DNA of 64,000 nt from Acanthornis magna (lineage: Eukaryota; Chordata; Aves; Passeriformes; Acanthizidae): assembly GCA_036785705.1 (NCBI GenBank), contig JAWUZG010000138.1, forward strand, positions 2,852,501-2,916,500, read 5' to 3'. Below, piece by piece: positions 10,801-23,821 of the stretch (its first letter is position 1; each line of letters begins with the position of its first letter). The position numbers and the translations under genes are program-made. Under the pieces are notes generated by a model. The model was given only the letters and a program-made list of their open reading frames with translations, was not told the DNA's origin and ran no database searches.

Positions 10801-11660
10801 GTGCTGCTCGCAGGGCTGGGCAGGACCTGAAGGACCTTGTTCCTGTCCTGGAGAACAGAGCCCCAGAGGCTCCTCTCCAGGCCCCTCTGCCCTCCCTGTA
10901 CCCAGCAGGAGGGAGGGCTCAGAATGAGGGATGCTGGCAGGAGGGACTGCTCCAGCCAGCTGGGGGCTCTGTGCCAAGCTTGGGGACATCCCTGGTGCTC
11001 TCTGCAGCTGAGGAGGAGGAGCAGCACGGCTGAGGAGTACTTGCAGCAGAGCCTGCCCTACCTGAGCGACCCTCAGTCCCCCGTGCGCCTGGCAGCCATC
11101 AGGTTCATCGGTGAGTCCCAGCCCCGGCCCCTTTTGGGCCAGCCTGGCCACATGGCTGCCACATGGCAGCAAGGGGCAACCCTGTGGCCACCCCAAGCAC
11201 CCTGAGCAGAGCCTCAGCCTCCCTCTGCCCCCTGCCACAAGGTGGGCTTGATGGCCGCCTTGCTCAGTCCCACTCCCTTTGCCTGCTGGTGGCCCCTGGG
11301 GCAGCCCTTGAGAGAGGGAGGGGGCACGGCTGCGGTCACACTGCTGGGACCACACTGGGAGCAGGGAATGACTGAGCTCTGTGCCCAGGGAGCGCCACCA
11401 AGCACATGACGGAGCACAATGTGGAGACTCAGGCCCATATCCTCAGTGGTGAGTGGTCTGCGTGGCATCCGGAGGGGCTCTGCAGACATGCAGCTTCATC
11501 TTGGCTGTTTCTTTCGGTCACAGCCCTTCAGCCCTTGGAGACAGACAGGGATATCTCTGTCAGTTCCATGGCAGCTCGCACTGGCTTGATCCTGCGATCG
11601 CACAGGACGCGGAGAAAATCGTGGGCCATCCTACAAATGCTGTGCTGCTGCTGCCGGTGA
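4821..11660 (+). CDS. MROH (maestro heat-like repeat) family protein, unit 2, complete
   Basis: Spliced gene, 19 exons: 4821-4950, 5383-5462, 5651-5773, 5916-5995, 6094-6214, 6533-6622, 6714-6818, 7034-7199, 7678-7772, 8203-8352, 8547-8701, 9022-9157, 9235-9369, 9575-9751, 9978-10133, 10606-10707, 11008-11110, 11389-11448, 11524-11660. All borders are GT/AG and phases join to one 766-aa frame without stops. The N-terminus is acidic, then come helix pairs typical of HEAT/ARM repeats. Family signatures include REAVRERAVGRI (exon 7), FGKYLQP...DIVLEAIEAMTD (exon 10), ELWDNLSSMPEILD (exon 12), SPVRLAAIRFIG (exon 17) and PLETDRDISVSSMAA (exon 19). No signal peptide or membrane segment is seen. Biochemical role is unknown for this family; HEAT arrays usually act as protein-binding scaffolds. 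Weak points are the exon-6 donor (gag|gtctgg) and the exon-8 start, chosen as the only in-phase acceptor. An extra terminal exon at 13423 may replace the last codons. Confidence 0.85.
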
Positions 11661-11692
11661 GGCCAGCAGAGGTGCAGCATTCTGTAGATTAA

Positions 11693-11792
11693 TAGTCAAT
11701 AGTAAAAAAAATAGTAAAGAAGAGCGTAAAAAAATAGTAAATAGTAAAAAATAGTAAGTAAAATAAAATAAATTAATTAATAAAAGTTAGTA
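11693..11792. repeat. AT-rich simple repeat (unit 2)
   Basis: Same tagtaaa/aataaa-rich block as at 733-832. Confidence 0.7.
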
Positions 11793-12044
11793 AAAATACA
11801 TCCAAGCCCGTGGTATCCTTTAGATTTGTAGTGCCCTGAGCGTGCTGAGTAGACCGTGTCCTTCTTGGCCTGTCTCACAGGCAGTGGGATGCTTCCTCCT
11901 CAGAGCACCTGGCCTGAGGCTTGTTTGGCAGCTTGGTCCCTTGCTGAGGCTTTCCCTAGGAAAACCCAAGAGTTCTCACACTTTCAAGGGCTGCTGCAGC
12001 TGCCTCGCCCTTCCTGCCTGAGGTTTTTCTCACAGAAGGGTTTG

Positions 12045-12398
12045 GGCAGGAAGGCACCTTAAAGATCATTTAGTTCCAAGGCCCCTGCCGCAGGCAGGGA
12101 CAACATCCACTATCCCAGGTTGCTCCAAGCTGCACCCAGTCTGGGTGGTTTCAGGGATGGGGCAGCCACAGCTTCTCTGGACAACCTGTGCCGGGGCCTC
12201 CCCACCCTCACAGGGAAGAATTCCTTCCCAATATCCCATCTAATCCTCCTCTCTGCCAGTGGGAAACCATTAACCCTTGTCCTGTTACTCCAGGCCCTTG
12301 TCCAAAGTCCTTCTCTAGCCTTCTTGGAGCCTCTTCAGGCACTGGCAGGGGCTCCTAGTTCACTCCAAAACTTTCTCTTCTCTAGACAAAGCTATCCC
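12045..12398 (-). mobile_element. CR1 LINE 3' fragment (unit 2)
   Basis: Copy of the reverse-oriented CR1 fragment at 1085-1438. It sits at the same place in the unit, so it was inserted before the duplication. Confidence 0.85.
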
Positions 12399-12824
12399 CG
12401 TGTCCCCCACGTTGCCCACCCTGTGACCATTTCGTCCCCCAACCCCAGGGGGGGCAGTCAGCAACTCCTGTGTGGTGGTCACCACAAGCCCAGAAGCTCA
12501 CCCAGAGACATTCCCAGAACCCAAAATTGCTCCAGATCAATCCCGAACAATGAGGAGGTGATGCCATCTCCAGGCGCTGGGAAAAACAGCAGAGGATCTG
12601 AGCAGAGAGATGGAATGGGCAGCCGGGGCACCTTGGGGAGGAACCAGCGCTGCTTTCCATGGCTGGCTGCTCCCTCCTACTGCCCGGGGACTCAGCATCC
12701 CCCAGCAGCTCACCATCCCTGCAGAGCTGCCCAGGGCCCTTCAGGAAGCCTGGCTGCTCTGCACCAACAGGCAGCTCCTCTTGCATTAACGCTGGTGTCA
12801 CTGGAAGTCCCCAAGACCCTGCGT

Positions 12825-13150
12825 AGGTCTGTGAGAGGACCCACGTGCTGTGTCCAGTTCTGGGCCCCTCAGTTCAGGAAGGACATTGAGGTGCTCAAGC
12901 AAATCCAGAGAAGGGCAACGAAGCTGGTGAAGGGTCTGGAATGCATGTCCTATGAGGAGTGTCTGAGAGAGCTGGGGGTGTTTAGCCTGGAGAAAAGGAG
13001 GCTCAGGGATGACCTCACCACTCTTTACAACTCCCTGACAGGAGGGAAGAGCCAGGTGGGGTCAGCCTCTTCTCCCAGACAGCCAAGGATAGGATGCCAG
13101 GACATGGCCGGTTGGGGGGAAGGTCCAACATTAGGAAGAATGCCACCACG
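12825..13150 (+). mobile_element. CR1 LINE fragment, ORF2 end (unit 2)
   Basis: Copy of 1865-2190, with the same reverse-transcriptase C-terminal reading frame ([26 protein letters not shown]). Confidence 0.9.
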
Positions 13151-13422
13151 CTGGGACTGGGGCTGGGTGGTCTTACTCAGGGACACGGTGCCCTGGGGGG
13201 CCCTGGATTCTGGTGGCTGTCACAAGCACGACCCCTAGCCTGCCCTGCACTTGCTTTGGGCCACACCAGCCCCGTCCCAGCACCCGGGGCTAGGGTCCCA
13301 GCCCCAGCCCGGCTCAGGGCTGGCGGCAGAGTCCTGCTCTGCCAGTGTGTTCCACCTGGGGAGCGCAGGGAACAGCCTTCAGGGCCGGGGTGGAGTGCCC
13401 CTGCTGCTTCCTTTTCTTCCAG

Positions 13423-13620
13423 GACTGATGGAGGTGATGAACACCTTTCCTAAAGTACATACATTGTATAAGTTGTACTTAGGTTCTTCTGTAAATATGG
13501 TTATTAAATTCCAGTTGTTGGATCGGCCCTCATACTGTAAATGTTTTATAGATTGTTATTGTCATAAAGATTCTTATGTTGTTGCTCTTCCGTAAATAAA
13601 TTGTGCTTGTTTTTCACACC
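13423..13620 (+). other. Candidate 3' terminal exon and poly(A) site of MROH gene (unit 2)
   Basis: The acceptor ttccttttcttccag ends at 13422. It is in phase with a donor at 11656|11657 (ccg|gtgagg). The joined tail RTDGGDEHLS ends at TAA 13451-13453, giving a 775-aa protein in place of 766 aa. AATAAA is at 13595-13600. The ~1.8 kb intron would contain the AT-rich repeat and both CR1 fragments. Confidence 0.5.
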
Positions 13621-13868
13621 CCAGCTTTCTTTGCAATTCCTTTGGGCACAGGCAGCATTTGCAGAGTTGGGATTTCAGGTTGCCCTGGGTTCCTGGCACG
13701 GCCATGCCGGGGCAGGGGTTCCCTGTGCACAGGGGGTCCCACAGACAGAGATCCCACTCTCCCTGCAGTGTCTCTGCACACACTTGGTGTCTGTAGAGGC
13801 AAATCCCGGCAGGCCCTGTCCCATGGGAGCCCATGGGGGAGCAGGGCCGAGCCTGCATGGTCCTGCAG

Positions 13869-13979
13869 AGCCTCACCCATGGCTCCTCCCTGAGTGGCCC
13901 TGCAGAGCCTCACCCATGGCTCTTCCCTGGGTGGCCCTGCAGAGCCTCACCCATGGCTCTTCCCTGGGTGGCCCTGGCG
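13869..13979. repeat. 37-bp minisatellite, 3 copies (unit 2)
   Basis: Same repeat as at 2909-2982, with one additional copy; this accounts for the 37-bp length difference from unit 1. Confidence 0.9.
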
Positions 13980-14524
13980 CTGCCGAGGCTGTGCCGGGCT
14001 GGGGCACCCCTGCCCCGGGCACCCCGAGGGGCTGGAGCCAGCCCGGAGGGAGCCCCAGCACAGGGGCCTCTGGCTTTGGCCCAGGCTCCAGGGATCCCTG
14101 GGGACAATCCTGGCTCCGTGGGCACCCCAGGGTGCTGCAGGCAGGCCTCAGCTGCAGGGAGGCAGTGTGCTACGGACACCGTGTCCCCATGGGCAGGGGG
14201 TGCTTTGGAGCCGGGGCCTGTGGGAGCACAGGGGGCTCTGAGCTGAGCTGGGCACGGAGCCACGGCCCGGCCAAGGTGCCATTGCAGCAAGGGCACACCT
14301 GGCATCTGCTCCTGACGGATCCCCGCACACTCCACAAGGAACCACGGCTGGCAGCACAACTCTGCCCAGCACAGGCTGCATTGCTTTGATTTTATCCCTC
14401 AGCCCCAGAGGGTTTTATTTCCACTTCAGGGGGAACACCAAATTCCCTGCTGTTGCCCATGAAGCTGCAGCCCCTGCAGGGCTCATCCCTGCCCCCAGCT
14501 CTGGAGTCCTGAGCACAGGAAGGA

Positions 14525-14880
14525 GCTGGAGCTGTTGCAGGGAGTGCAGACGAGGCCATGGAGATGCTGCCAGGGCTGGAGTCCCTCTGCTCTGAGGAAA
14601 GGCTGAGAGTTTGGTGTGCTCAGGCTGCAGAAGAGAAGGGCCTAGGGAGGCCTCACTATGGCCATGCAGGACGTGGAGGGGCCCAGAGGAAATGCAGGGA
14701 CAGAGTGTTCAGCAGGGCCTGTGGTCAGAGGAGAAGGGGGGATTGCTGGAAACTGAAAGAGCTCGATTAGGGTCAGATCTAAGTGAGATTTTTTTTTCCG
14801 AAAGAGGGTGCTGAGACACTGGCACAGGCTGTGCAGAGAGGCTGTGGATGCCCCAGCCCTGGAAACATCCAAGGCAAGCT
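14525..14880 (+). mobile_element. CR1 LINE 3' fragment, truncated by the duplication border (unit 2)
   Basis: Copy of 3528-3883, cut at the same base after ggcaagct and joined to the start of unit 3. Confidence 0.85.
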
Positions 14881-14960
14881 CTGGGTGCCTGGGACTGAGC
14901 CCTGCGTCAGTCCTGCCTGGGTGCCGGGTCACCGGGACCCCTTGCTTGGGACAGGTTTCA

Positions 14961-15375
14961 TGTCAACAAGCCCTGGGAGCCATCGCTTGTTGTAATCGTA
15001 TAAAAATAGAGAAGACGACAACGAGACAAAGGGTTCGCAGGAGGGGGTTGTCCTCCCCTTGCTCCCGTTTATGATAGGTCCAGGCTAGAGGTGTTGGGGA
15101 GGGAGAGAAGGGAAGGACAAAGGTCCTCGGCCCACGAGGGACAGGGAAGGAGGAATCCCCTCCCTGCCCCCGCAGGGACAGGAGCGAAGGAATCTCCAGC
15201 CTGCCCCCCGAGGGAAGGAAAGGATCCCAGCCTGCCGCCATGACAGCCGCTTCCACAGGGACAGGGCTAACCAGTCAGGGGAGAGACAAAGGGAGGAGAT
15301 AAGGGTACATCACCGATAACAACAGAAGAGGGAGGGGTACAATTCAAGAGAACCAATGATACAGATAATGGACCA
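14961..15375 (-). mobile_element. LTR-like block upstream of MROH gene (unit 3)
   Basis: Copy of 3964-4378, no differences noticed. Class and exact ends are uncertain. Confidence 0.4.
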
Positions 15376-15817
15376 GAAGATTGAGGAAAGGTGGGCGAAT
15401 CCTGAGCCCTGGGCACTCCTTTCCCCAGACCCAGGGGCGGTCCCAGGCCCTCAGACCCTCGGGGTCCTCCCAGGGCAGGGCTGCTCCCTCTGAGGAGCCG
15501 GGCCAGCCTGGGAGGGGAGGCAGCATGAGGGGCGGAGCCGCTTCAATGGCTAGAGGCAGGTGCTGTGTCACAGTGGGGCCCTTTGTGACACCCCAGTGCA
15601 GCACGTGTTGCCAGCCTGCTTGCTGCCCACAGTGGCTGGTGACAGGCAGGAGCCTGGAGCTGAGCAGGAGTCCCTGAGCGCAGCTCGTGTCTTGCCCCAC
15701 CATTCCTGGCGGCCCTGTGTGGCTGAATTATTTTGCAGAGCGTTTTGCTAAAGCTTCCCACGACCCCACCCCAACACCCACCCCATCATCCCCCATCCTG
15801 TCTGTCCATCCGACAGC
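15376..15817 (+). promoter_or_regulatory. Candidate promoter and 5' UTR region of MROH gene (unit 3)
   Basis: Copy of 4379-4820, with the GC box at 15528-15537. Because it matches unit 2, both genes probably share the same regulation; this is inference. Confidence 0.35.
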
Positions 15818-18800
15818 ATGGAGAAGAGACCCCCTGCCTCCCCCATGGAGGCCTGGGAGGAGGAGAGTTCTTCCCAGGACAGCAACTCTATAAATCTCCA
15901 GCAATTCTCTTTCTATGACACCACCACGATGCAGCCGCTGCAGCTTGGTGAGAAGGGGGCCCCGTGGGGCTGAGCAGGGCTGGGGCCCACCAGCACACCC
16001 TGCACCAAGCCAGGATCACATTTTCCTGGCATGATGACAACAGCAGTCCTGGGGGACAGGCAAAGTGTTGCCTGAATGGCAGGGTAGCTCAGGGCTGGAT
16101 GCCAGCCCCAGCACAGCCTGTGCCAAGAAAAAGCAGAGCAGAGGGGCTCCAGGGCATGGGCAGTGAGGGGCAGTGGGACTCTGGACCTTTGCTGCCCATC
16201 TGGCAGCATGCTCCTCAGCCCAGGCCACTGGGGCCTTCCCAGCTCCAGCAGGGCAGCTCCTCTGCTGCTCAAAGGCTGTGCCAGGGGAGCGGGCACGGGG
16301 CTGGGTGGAGGGTAGGTCTCTTTGGCTCTCTCCTGTGGCCAGAGCCTCTGCAGCCCTCCCTGCTCTTCCCCTCTGCTAGATGCCAGCTGGTTGCCTGTGT
16401 ATGAAGAGACAGAGGATGCTGTGGATTTCATCGTGGCCTTTGTCTCCAACCTCAACAAGGTAGCTGTGGCCAGTTGGACAGTGGCTGTGCTGGCGTTTGC
16501 CGGCAGGGGCTTTGCTGGGCTGTGGAGGGGTGCTGGCTGGGCAGAGCTGCCTTTCTCCCAGGGCACTGCACCCCCAGTGCTCCAGTGCCACTGGCTGTGT
16601 CTGCCCTCCCCCACTCCCTGTTTGTGTCTCTGTCCCCCGGCTGCCAGGAGACCTACAAGGCCACGTTTCTGAAGAGCATCTACATCGTGTGCAAAACCGC
16701 CTCGAAACGTGGCTTGACCCAGGGCCTGGATTTGTTCTGCCAAACATGCCAAGTGGCAGAGAATATCCAGGTGAGGGGACACCTGGAGTTCTGGCAATGG
16801 GGCCAAGCACCCCTGGCACTGGCATGCTGTGTGGGTAGTGCTTGGGTTGCTCAAGGACTCGAGGCACTGGGTGCTGGCAGCTGCCAGGTCCCATCCTGGT
16901 TGTGTTCTGCAGGAGATCCTGGAAAAAGAGCCAAGGGACCGTCTGACCTTAGGGGTCCGGCATCTCGCCATGCTTGCCATTGAAGAATTAAGGTGGGCCC
17001 TCTGCCCCAGAGCTCTGATGCCACCTGCATGAGGCCTGGAGGGCCTGCTCCCAGCGCCAGTGTCCAACTGTCCCTCCTCTGTGCTTGCAGCTTGGTGGAG
17101 AACGTGCTGGAGGGCAAAACCAAAAGCCTCCTGTCGGCATGTTTCTCAAGTGTCTTCTGGCTTCCCCCAGAAAAGCAAATGCCATACAGGACGGCTTCCC
17201 TCTACGTCAAGGTAAGTGCTGGATGAGCTCCAGGAGCCTCCAGCCCCTCTGGGCTGCTCCCTGCTCACCCTGTGCTGCCCCATGAGCAGAGATCTGAGGC
17301 ACGGTGATGTCTTGGTGTGGCTTTCCCACCCTTGTGGCTCTGTCCCCTTGCCATGGGCCTGGCTGTGTCCTGTGCCACAGGCTGCTCTGTCCCCAGCAGT
17401 TGCTGGGTCCCTGTGTCTCTCCTGGGCAGTTCAGGTGTCCTCCTGTGGCACTGAGAGTTCAGATCCGTGTCCTGGCTGTGGGGGAAGGAGCAGCAGAATC
17501 ACAGCCACTGCTCTCTGTCCTCTTTGCAGACGCTGAAATCTATGGACACAATGCTGAGGACAATGGTGCTCGGCTTTCCTGGCTCCCGTGTCAGCAAGGA
17601 GCTGCAGGACATGCTGGAGGTCTGGCACAAGCAGAATGAGGGCTCCAGAGCTGTTCCTCAGCCTGGAGGGTGTCTGCTCTGGTGCTCACCAGCGGCTTCT
17701 CTTGTCCCAGCTGCTGCTGGACTTCACCAGATCTAGGAGAGAAGCTGTGCGGGAAAGGGCTGTGGGGAGGATTGGTGTCCTGACCAGTTTGCTGCCCAGA
17801 TACTGCTCTCTGAAGGTAAGGACCAGGCACCCTCCAGCCATGGCAATCCCCCCTTCCTGCCACTCTCCATGCCGGGGCTGCTGCCCAGCTGGCTGCTTTG
17901 AGAGATGGGGCCACAGAGCCCTGCAAAGCCCAGGTTCATCAGGAATCCAGCCCTGGGCGTACTCTTGGGTATAGGTCTTCAGCACCAACTTCCTTCTCTT
18001 AGCCCTTCTTCTCATGCCTCCCTCATCCAGGCTTCTCTCAACCTCAGAAGAGACAGTTCTGGGCCTGTCTGCCCTGCAGACATCCCAATGCCAATTGTAG
18101 GAAAGCTGCTGGCACGTCTCATTCTGATGCGATATGCCAAGGACAAAACAAGCTCTCCAGCTTTCCATGCTCTTTTTTCCCTTGCCGAATTCATCTGTAA
18201 GTAAAAAAGCAAGAGTAGCTGTGGCCTTTATCCCTGTGCACACAGACCTCTCTTGAAAGATCTGCTTCCTGACCTCCTTTGCCCCTCCCAGCTGCTTCCC
18301 ATAGCATCCCAGCTGTCACTTTACTGCACAAGCTGAGTGCTCACCCCAAGTCCAGGATCTGTTTGTTACTGCCCTCCTTCCTCCCCTTCCTTTCAGGACC
18401 TTCAACCCTGCTGCCTTGTGGCCCCCACAGCCAAAGCTACAATTGACTCCCAGGTCCCAAAGCCAGGTCCTAAGTCTTCCCCGTTAGAGAAGAGCAAATT
18501 CAGCACACTGGCTGCTCCCTCTTGCCTGTAGCAAGAACTATTCCTCATGCCCTACAGAACTCCTGACTGATTCTGTGCAGCTGCCTTGCAAGCAGATCTC
18601 AGGGTGGTTTGATGAGCTTGCTGGCAAAGCAGCTCTTGTCTTACTGACACTTCTGTGTCTGCCCTGCTGTTCAGGCAAGTCAAGGCCAAAGGACAGGTCA
18701 AGCCAACTCATTTGGGAAACTGTGACCATCTCCTCCATGTGTTCCCTGAGCACCAAGGACTGTACCCAGGTGATGAGCTCCCCCCTTGCTGGGGCTTTTT

Positions 18801-21800
18801 TCTGTTGCATCAGCAGGGCACTTGTGTGAGCAAAGGCACCTAGAATCAGCGGGGCTGGTGGGGTCTCACTGCCCAGACAAGCAGTTCCTGCCATCCCTGA
18901 GCAGGGACAACACACGGGCTGTGCTCCTGTGTCCCAGCAGCAGCTCCAGCCCCAGCAGGAGCTCCAGCCCTCCTGGAGCCCCCTGGTTCTCTGTAGGGCC
19001 AGCACCCCATACCCATGAGCCCTGCTCCCCAGTGTGGAGGGCCCTGTCTCCTCACCCTCTCCCAAGCAGAGACTGCAGGCACTGCAGCCAGCTTTCCTGT
19101 GGGCTCTGCTGCCAGCACTGCAAGGAACATCTGCCTGGCCAAGCAGCACCATCAGAGCACTCAGTGGCACATGTCTGCCTTCCTTCCTTCCTTCTCTAGG
19201 CCTTTGGAAGATACCTCCAGCCTAGGGAGATGACAGACATCGTCCTCGAGGCCATCGAGGCGATGACAGATGTCAGCGTCCCGGACAAGGAGGTGCCCAG
19301 GAGCATGCTGGATGCGGCCATGGAAGACCCGGACTCCTGGCTGACGGATGTAAGTGCCCTGAGGCTGGATTGCTCTGATCTTCAGCCCTGTCAGGCCTTG
19401 CCCCTCCCTCCATCACTTCCTCACAGACCCACATGACTTGGGCATCTGAAGCCACTGGAAAGCAGCAGAGAGGAATGGGAAGGGCAGCTGAGGACACGGC
19501 TGCACTCCAGTGGCAGTGCCATCCTCACCTCTATCCTCTCCAGGTGCCCAAGGTATTGAGCTGCTTGCTTGAAAACCTGCCAGGCATTAACACAGAGCCA
19601 GACCGTGAGAAAGTGAGGTCACTGTTTCTCCTGATGACCAATGAGTACCGCTCGGCAGTGGTCGTCAGCCTGTGTGAGATGGCTCTTCAAAGAGACAGGT
19701 ACGGGCCCTGACAATCTGAAGGGCTTGCTCCATGTGGGGAGAGGGACCCTGAGACTCTGTGGCTGCCAGATCCAAGGAATGCTGCAGAACATGCCATGGA
19801 GCCAGGCTCTCCATCCCACCAAGCTTTGCAGCTCTCTGGCACGTTGGCCAGGCCCACAGCAGCCAAAGCCAGCTCAGTGCTCCCAGCCCTGCAGAGAACG
19901 CCCCCTCAGCCCTGTCCTTCCTCCTGGGCAGGGCCCCTGGGGACCCCCAGCATGGCTCTGTTCTGTGGGGCTGCTCCTGCCCACGGCACTGTGGCTGAGG
20001 CAGCCCCCTGGCTTCCAGCTCTGCACAGGAACTGTGGGATAATCTGTCCTCCATGCCTGAGATTTTGGACAAGGTCCTAAATGAGTTTGCTGCCTTGCTC
20101 CGCAAGCAGTGGTGCAACCCTCGCAGAGAAGGCACCCACCCCTCTCACAGAGCTGTGAGTTACCAGAAAAGGCCTCGGTCCCCTTCCGTGAGCCCTCTGC
20201 CAGCACCTCATGGCTGTGTTTGTTCCTGCAGCCGTCCTTGGGGCAGACTGACTCGGAGGAGCTGGGGGACGAAACCAAAACCTGGAGAGATCGAGGCTAT
20301 TCTGACGTGGTGATGGGCTCCCTGCTGCTGCAAGTCCTTGTTGGGCTGTCAGAGAGAGATGAGATGGTGAGCAGGGTGGCATTGGGGCAGCCACATTGGC
20401 AGCCAGGGCCTGGGGCTGAGTGCAAGGCAGGGGCTTGGCCTGGGCTGGGGGTCAGGATGTGGGGCGACTGCTCCAAACACCCTCCTTGCCATGGTGGGGC
20501 CTGGAGTGGCTGCCCTGGGAGGTGTCCAGACACAGCCTTTTCAGAAAATGGAAATTCTCTTCTTCATACAGGCAGAAAAAATTGACGTCTTCCTGCCAAG
20601 CATGGTGAAGATACTGGAAGCTGGCAATGAAGACGAAAAGCTGAAGATTGTTATGGTCTGTCAAAATGTCGTGAGCCAGCTGGAAAAGGCTAAGGCCAGC
20701 TCCATTGCTGTGCGACTGGTGGGGAATATCCTGCCCCTCTTTGACTCGGTGAGGCTGATGTGGGACCCCGAGCCCCACAGATGGGCGCTGCCCTGCAGCC
20801 CTGCCCTGGAAGCAGCGCTCAGAGAAGGCTCAGCTCTCCTGGAGTGGATTCTGGGCTTTGCAGCCCAACGCTGATTCTGCCCACTCTGGAATCTGACCCT
20901 GGAGCGCTGCCCTCCCCACAGCCACGGGCAGGGAGCCACTGTGTCCAAAGCTCACCTTTCCTCCTCCCTGCCAGGAGTGCAGCCAGCTGCGAGAGCTCTC
21001 CCTCTGGCTCCTCAGAGACCTGCTGAGGTCCGTGGCGAGTAGGGACGAGAAGAAGATGAGGAGGCAGATCCAGAGTGCGCTGGTCCCGCTCCTCTTCCGT
21101 GTGAGCGACCAGGATCCTGGCGTGGCCAAGGTATGGATTTCAAGGCTGAGCACTGACATGAGGGGAGACTGACACCTCCAAGTGATCCCAGGCACTGGGG
21201 CAAGGGCTGCTGGCAGAGGGCAGGGCTCCTCCAGCGCAGCCCCTGGGAAGGGTCCCTGCAGAAACAGCGCAAGCAGGGCTGGACAAGGTGGCATGGCCAT
21301 TTTCAACACCTGCCCTGCCGGCTCCAGCAGGGTTCAGCAGCATCGTGTGGCCACTGAGGCAGCACCAGGGGCCTCCCCATGTGTGCTCCCAGAAGCCCAG
21401 AGGCTTCCCAGCTTCCCCACAAGTGTCAGAGGCCAGGGCTTCAAGCCTCAGTCAGTTGGCCAGGGCTGTCCCCAAGAGACTCCAAGACATTCGGGACAGG
21501 CCAAGTCACAGCTTCCTAAGGGCACGATCACTGCAGGAATAAAGCCAAGAGGTCCCTTTCCCCAGGCATTGGTGCCACTTCTGAGCTAATGCTGTTCTGC
21601 AGGCTTCCAGGGAAGCCCTTTTTGCTGTTGCCGACCTTCTCAACTGGCAGACGCTCAGGCACCTGCTGCAGAGAGAGCGGATGTGGGAGCTTGGAGAATG
21701 CTTGGTAAGGACAAGGCACAGGGCCGAGGCTGGGTGAGGGCTGTCCCTGCCCTCTGTCTGTCGCCACGAGAGCACAGGGGAGCAGAGCCTGTTCCGAGTG

Positions 21801-22657
21801 CTGCTCGCAGGGCTGGGCAGGACCTGAAGGACCTTGTTCCTGTCCTGGAGAACAGAGCCCCAGAGGCTCCTCTCCAGGCCCCTCTGCCCTCCCTGTACCC
21901 AGCAGGAGGCAGGGCTCAGAATGAGGGATGCTGGCAGGAGGGACTGCTCCAGCCAGCTGGGGGCTCTGTGCCAAGCTTGGGGACATCCCTGGTGCTCTCT
22001 GCAGCTGAGGAGGAGGAGCAGCACGGCTGAGGAGTACTTGCAGCAGAGCCTGCCCTACCTGAGCGACCCTCAGTCCCCCGTGCGCCTGGCAGCCATCAGG
22101 TTCATCGGTGAGTCCCAGCCCCGGCCCCTTTTGGGCCAGCCTGGCCACATGGCTGCCACATGGCAGCAAGGGGCAACCCTGTGGCCACCCCAAGCACCCT
22201 GAGCAGAGCCTCAGCCTCCCTCTGCCCCCTGCCACAAGGTGGGCTTGATGGCCGCCTTGCTCAGTCCCACTCCCTTTGGCTGCTGGTGGCCCCTGGGTCA
22301 GCCCTTGGGAGAGGGAGGGGGCACGGCTGCGGTCACACTGCTGGGACCACACTGGGAGCAGGGAATGACTGAGCTCTGTGCCCAGGGAGCGCCACCAAGC
22401 ACATGACGGAGCACAATGTGGAGACTCAGGCCCATATCCTCAGTGGTGAGTGGTCTGCGTGGCATCCGGAGGGGCTCTGCAGACATGCAGCTTCATCTTG
22501 GCTGTTTCTTTCGGTCACAGCCCTTCAGCCCTTGGAGACAGACAGGGATATCTCTGTCAGTTCCATGGCAGCTCGCACTGGCTTGATCCTGCGATCGCAC
22601 AGGACGCGGAGAAAATCGTGGGCCATCCTACAAATGCTGTGCTGCTGCTGCCGGTGA
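15818..22657 (+). CDS. MROH (maestro heat-like repeat) family protein, unit 3, complete
   Basis: Same 19-exon structure as the unit-2 gene, shifted by 10,997: 15818-15947, 16380-16459, 16648-16770, 16913-16992, 17091-17211, 17530-17619, 17711-17815, 18031-18196, 18675-18769, 19200-19349, 19544-19698, 20019-20154, 20232-20366, 20572-20748, 20975-21130, 21603-21704, 22005-22107, 22386-22445, 22521-22657. No indel falls in any exon and the 766-aa frame is open. The only protein differences from unit 2 that I could find are Lys334 to Arg (exon 10) and Met601 to Val (exon 15). Intron differences are also sparse. As for unit 2, the function is unknown; a HEAT-repeat scaffold is the best description, and a terminal exon at 24420 may extend the protein. 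Confidence 0.85.
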
Positions 22658-22689
22658 GGCCAGCAGAGGTGCAGCATTCTGTAGATTAA

Positions 22690-22789
22690 TAGTCAATAGT
22701 AAAAAAAATAGTAAAGAAGAGAGTAAAAAAATAGTAAATAGTAAAAAATAGTAAGTAAAATAAAATAAATTAATTAATAAAAGTTAGTA
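22690..22789. repeat. AT-rich simple repeat (unit 3)
   Basis: Copy of 733-832 with a single visible change (agagag for agagcg). Confidence 0.7.
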
Positions 22790-23041
22790 AAAATACATCC
22801 AAGCCCGTGGTATCCTTTAGATTTGTAGTGCCCTGAGCGTGCTGAGTAGACCGTGTCCTTCTTGGCCTGTCTCACAGGCAGTGGGATGCTTCCTCCTCAG
22901 AGCACCTGGCCTGAGGCTTGTTTGGCAGCTTGGTCCCTTGCTGAGGCTTTCCCTAGGAAAACCCAAGAGTTCTCACACTTTCAAGGGCTGCTGCAGCTGC
23001 CTCGCCCTTCCTGCCTGAGGTTTTTCTCACAGAAGGGTTTG

Positions 23042-23395
23042 GGCAGGAAGGCACCTTAAAGATCATTTAGTTCCAAGGCCCCTGCCGCAGGCAGGGACAA
23101 CATCCACTATCCCAGGTTGCTCCAAGCTGCACCCAGTCTGGGTGGTTTCAGGGATGGGGCAGCCACAGCTTCTCTGGACAACCTGTGCCAGGGCCTCCCC
23201 ACCCTCACAGGGAAGAATTCCTTCCCAATATCCCATCTAATCCTCCTCTCTGCCAGTGGGAAACCATTAACCCTTGTCCTGTTACTCCAGGCCCTTGTCC
23301 AAAGTCCTTCTCTAGCCTTCTTGGAGCCTCTTCAGGCACTGGCAGGGGCTCCTAGTTCACTCCAAAACTTTCTCTTCTCTAGACAAAGCTATCCC
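23042..23395 (-). mobile_element. CR1 LINE 3' fragment (unit 3)
   Basis: Copy of 1085-1438. Confidence 0.85.
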
Positions 23396-23821
23396 CGTGT
23401 CCCCCACGTTGCCCACCCTGTGACCATTTCGTCCCCCCAACCCCAGGGGGGACAGTCAGCAACTCCTGTGTGGTGGTCACCACAAGCCCAGAAGCTCACC
23501 CAGAGACATGCCCAGAACCCAAAATTGCTCCAGATCAATCCCGAACAATGAGGAGGTGATGCCATCTCCAGGCGCTGGGAAAAACAGCAGAGGATCTGAG
23601 CAGAGAGATGGAATGGGCAGCCGGGGCACCTTGGGGAGGAACCAGCGCTGCTTTCCATGGCTGGCTGCTCCCTCCTACTGCCCGGGGACTCAGCATCCCC
23701 CAGCAGCTCACCATCCCTGCAGAGCTGCCCAGGGCCCTTCAGGAAGCCTGGCTGCTCTGCACCAACAGGCAGCTCCTCTTGCATTAACGCTGGTGTCACT
23801 GGAAGTCCCCAAGACCCTGCG

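Larger units (their letters stand above)
3884..14880 (+). repeat. Tandem segmental duplication, unit 2 (complete, 10,997 bp)
   Basis: Both borders are visible as the junction of a CR1 fragment (after ggcaagct) with the sequence starting ctgggtgcctggg. The content in order is an LTR-like block, a candidate promoter, the complete MROH gene, an AT-rich repeat, two CR1 fragments, a candidate terminal exon, a 37-bp minisatellite and truncated CR1. Identity to unit 3 looks like 99% or more by eye. Confidence 0.95.
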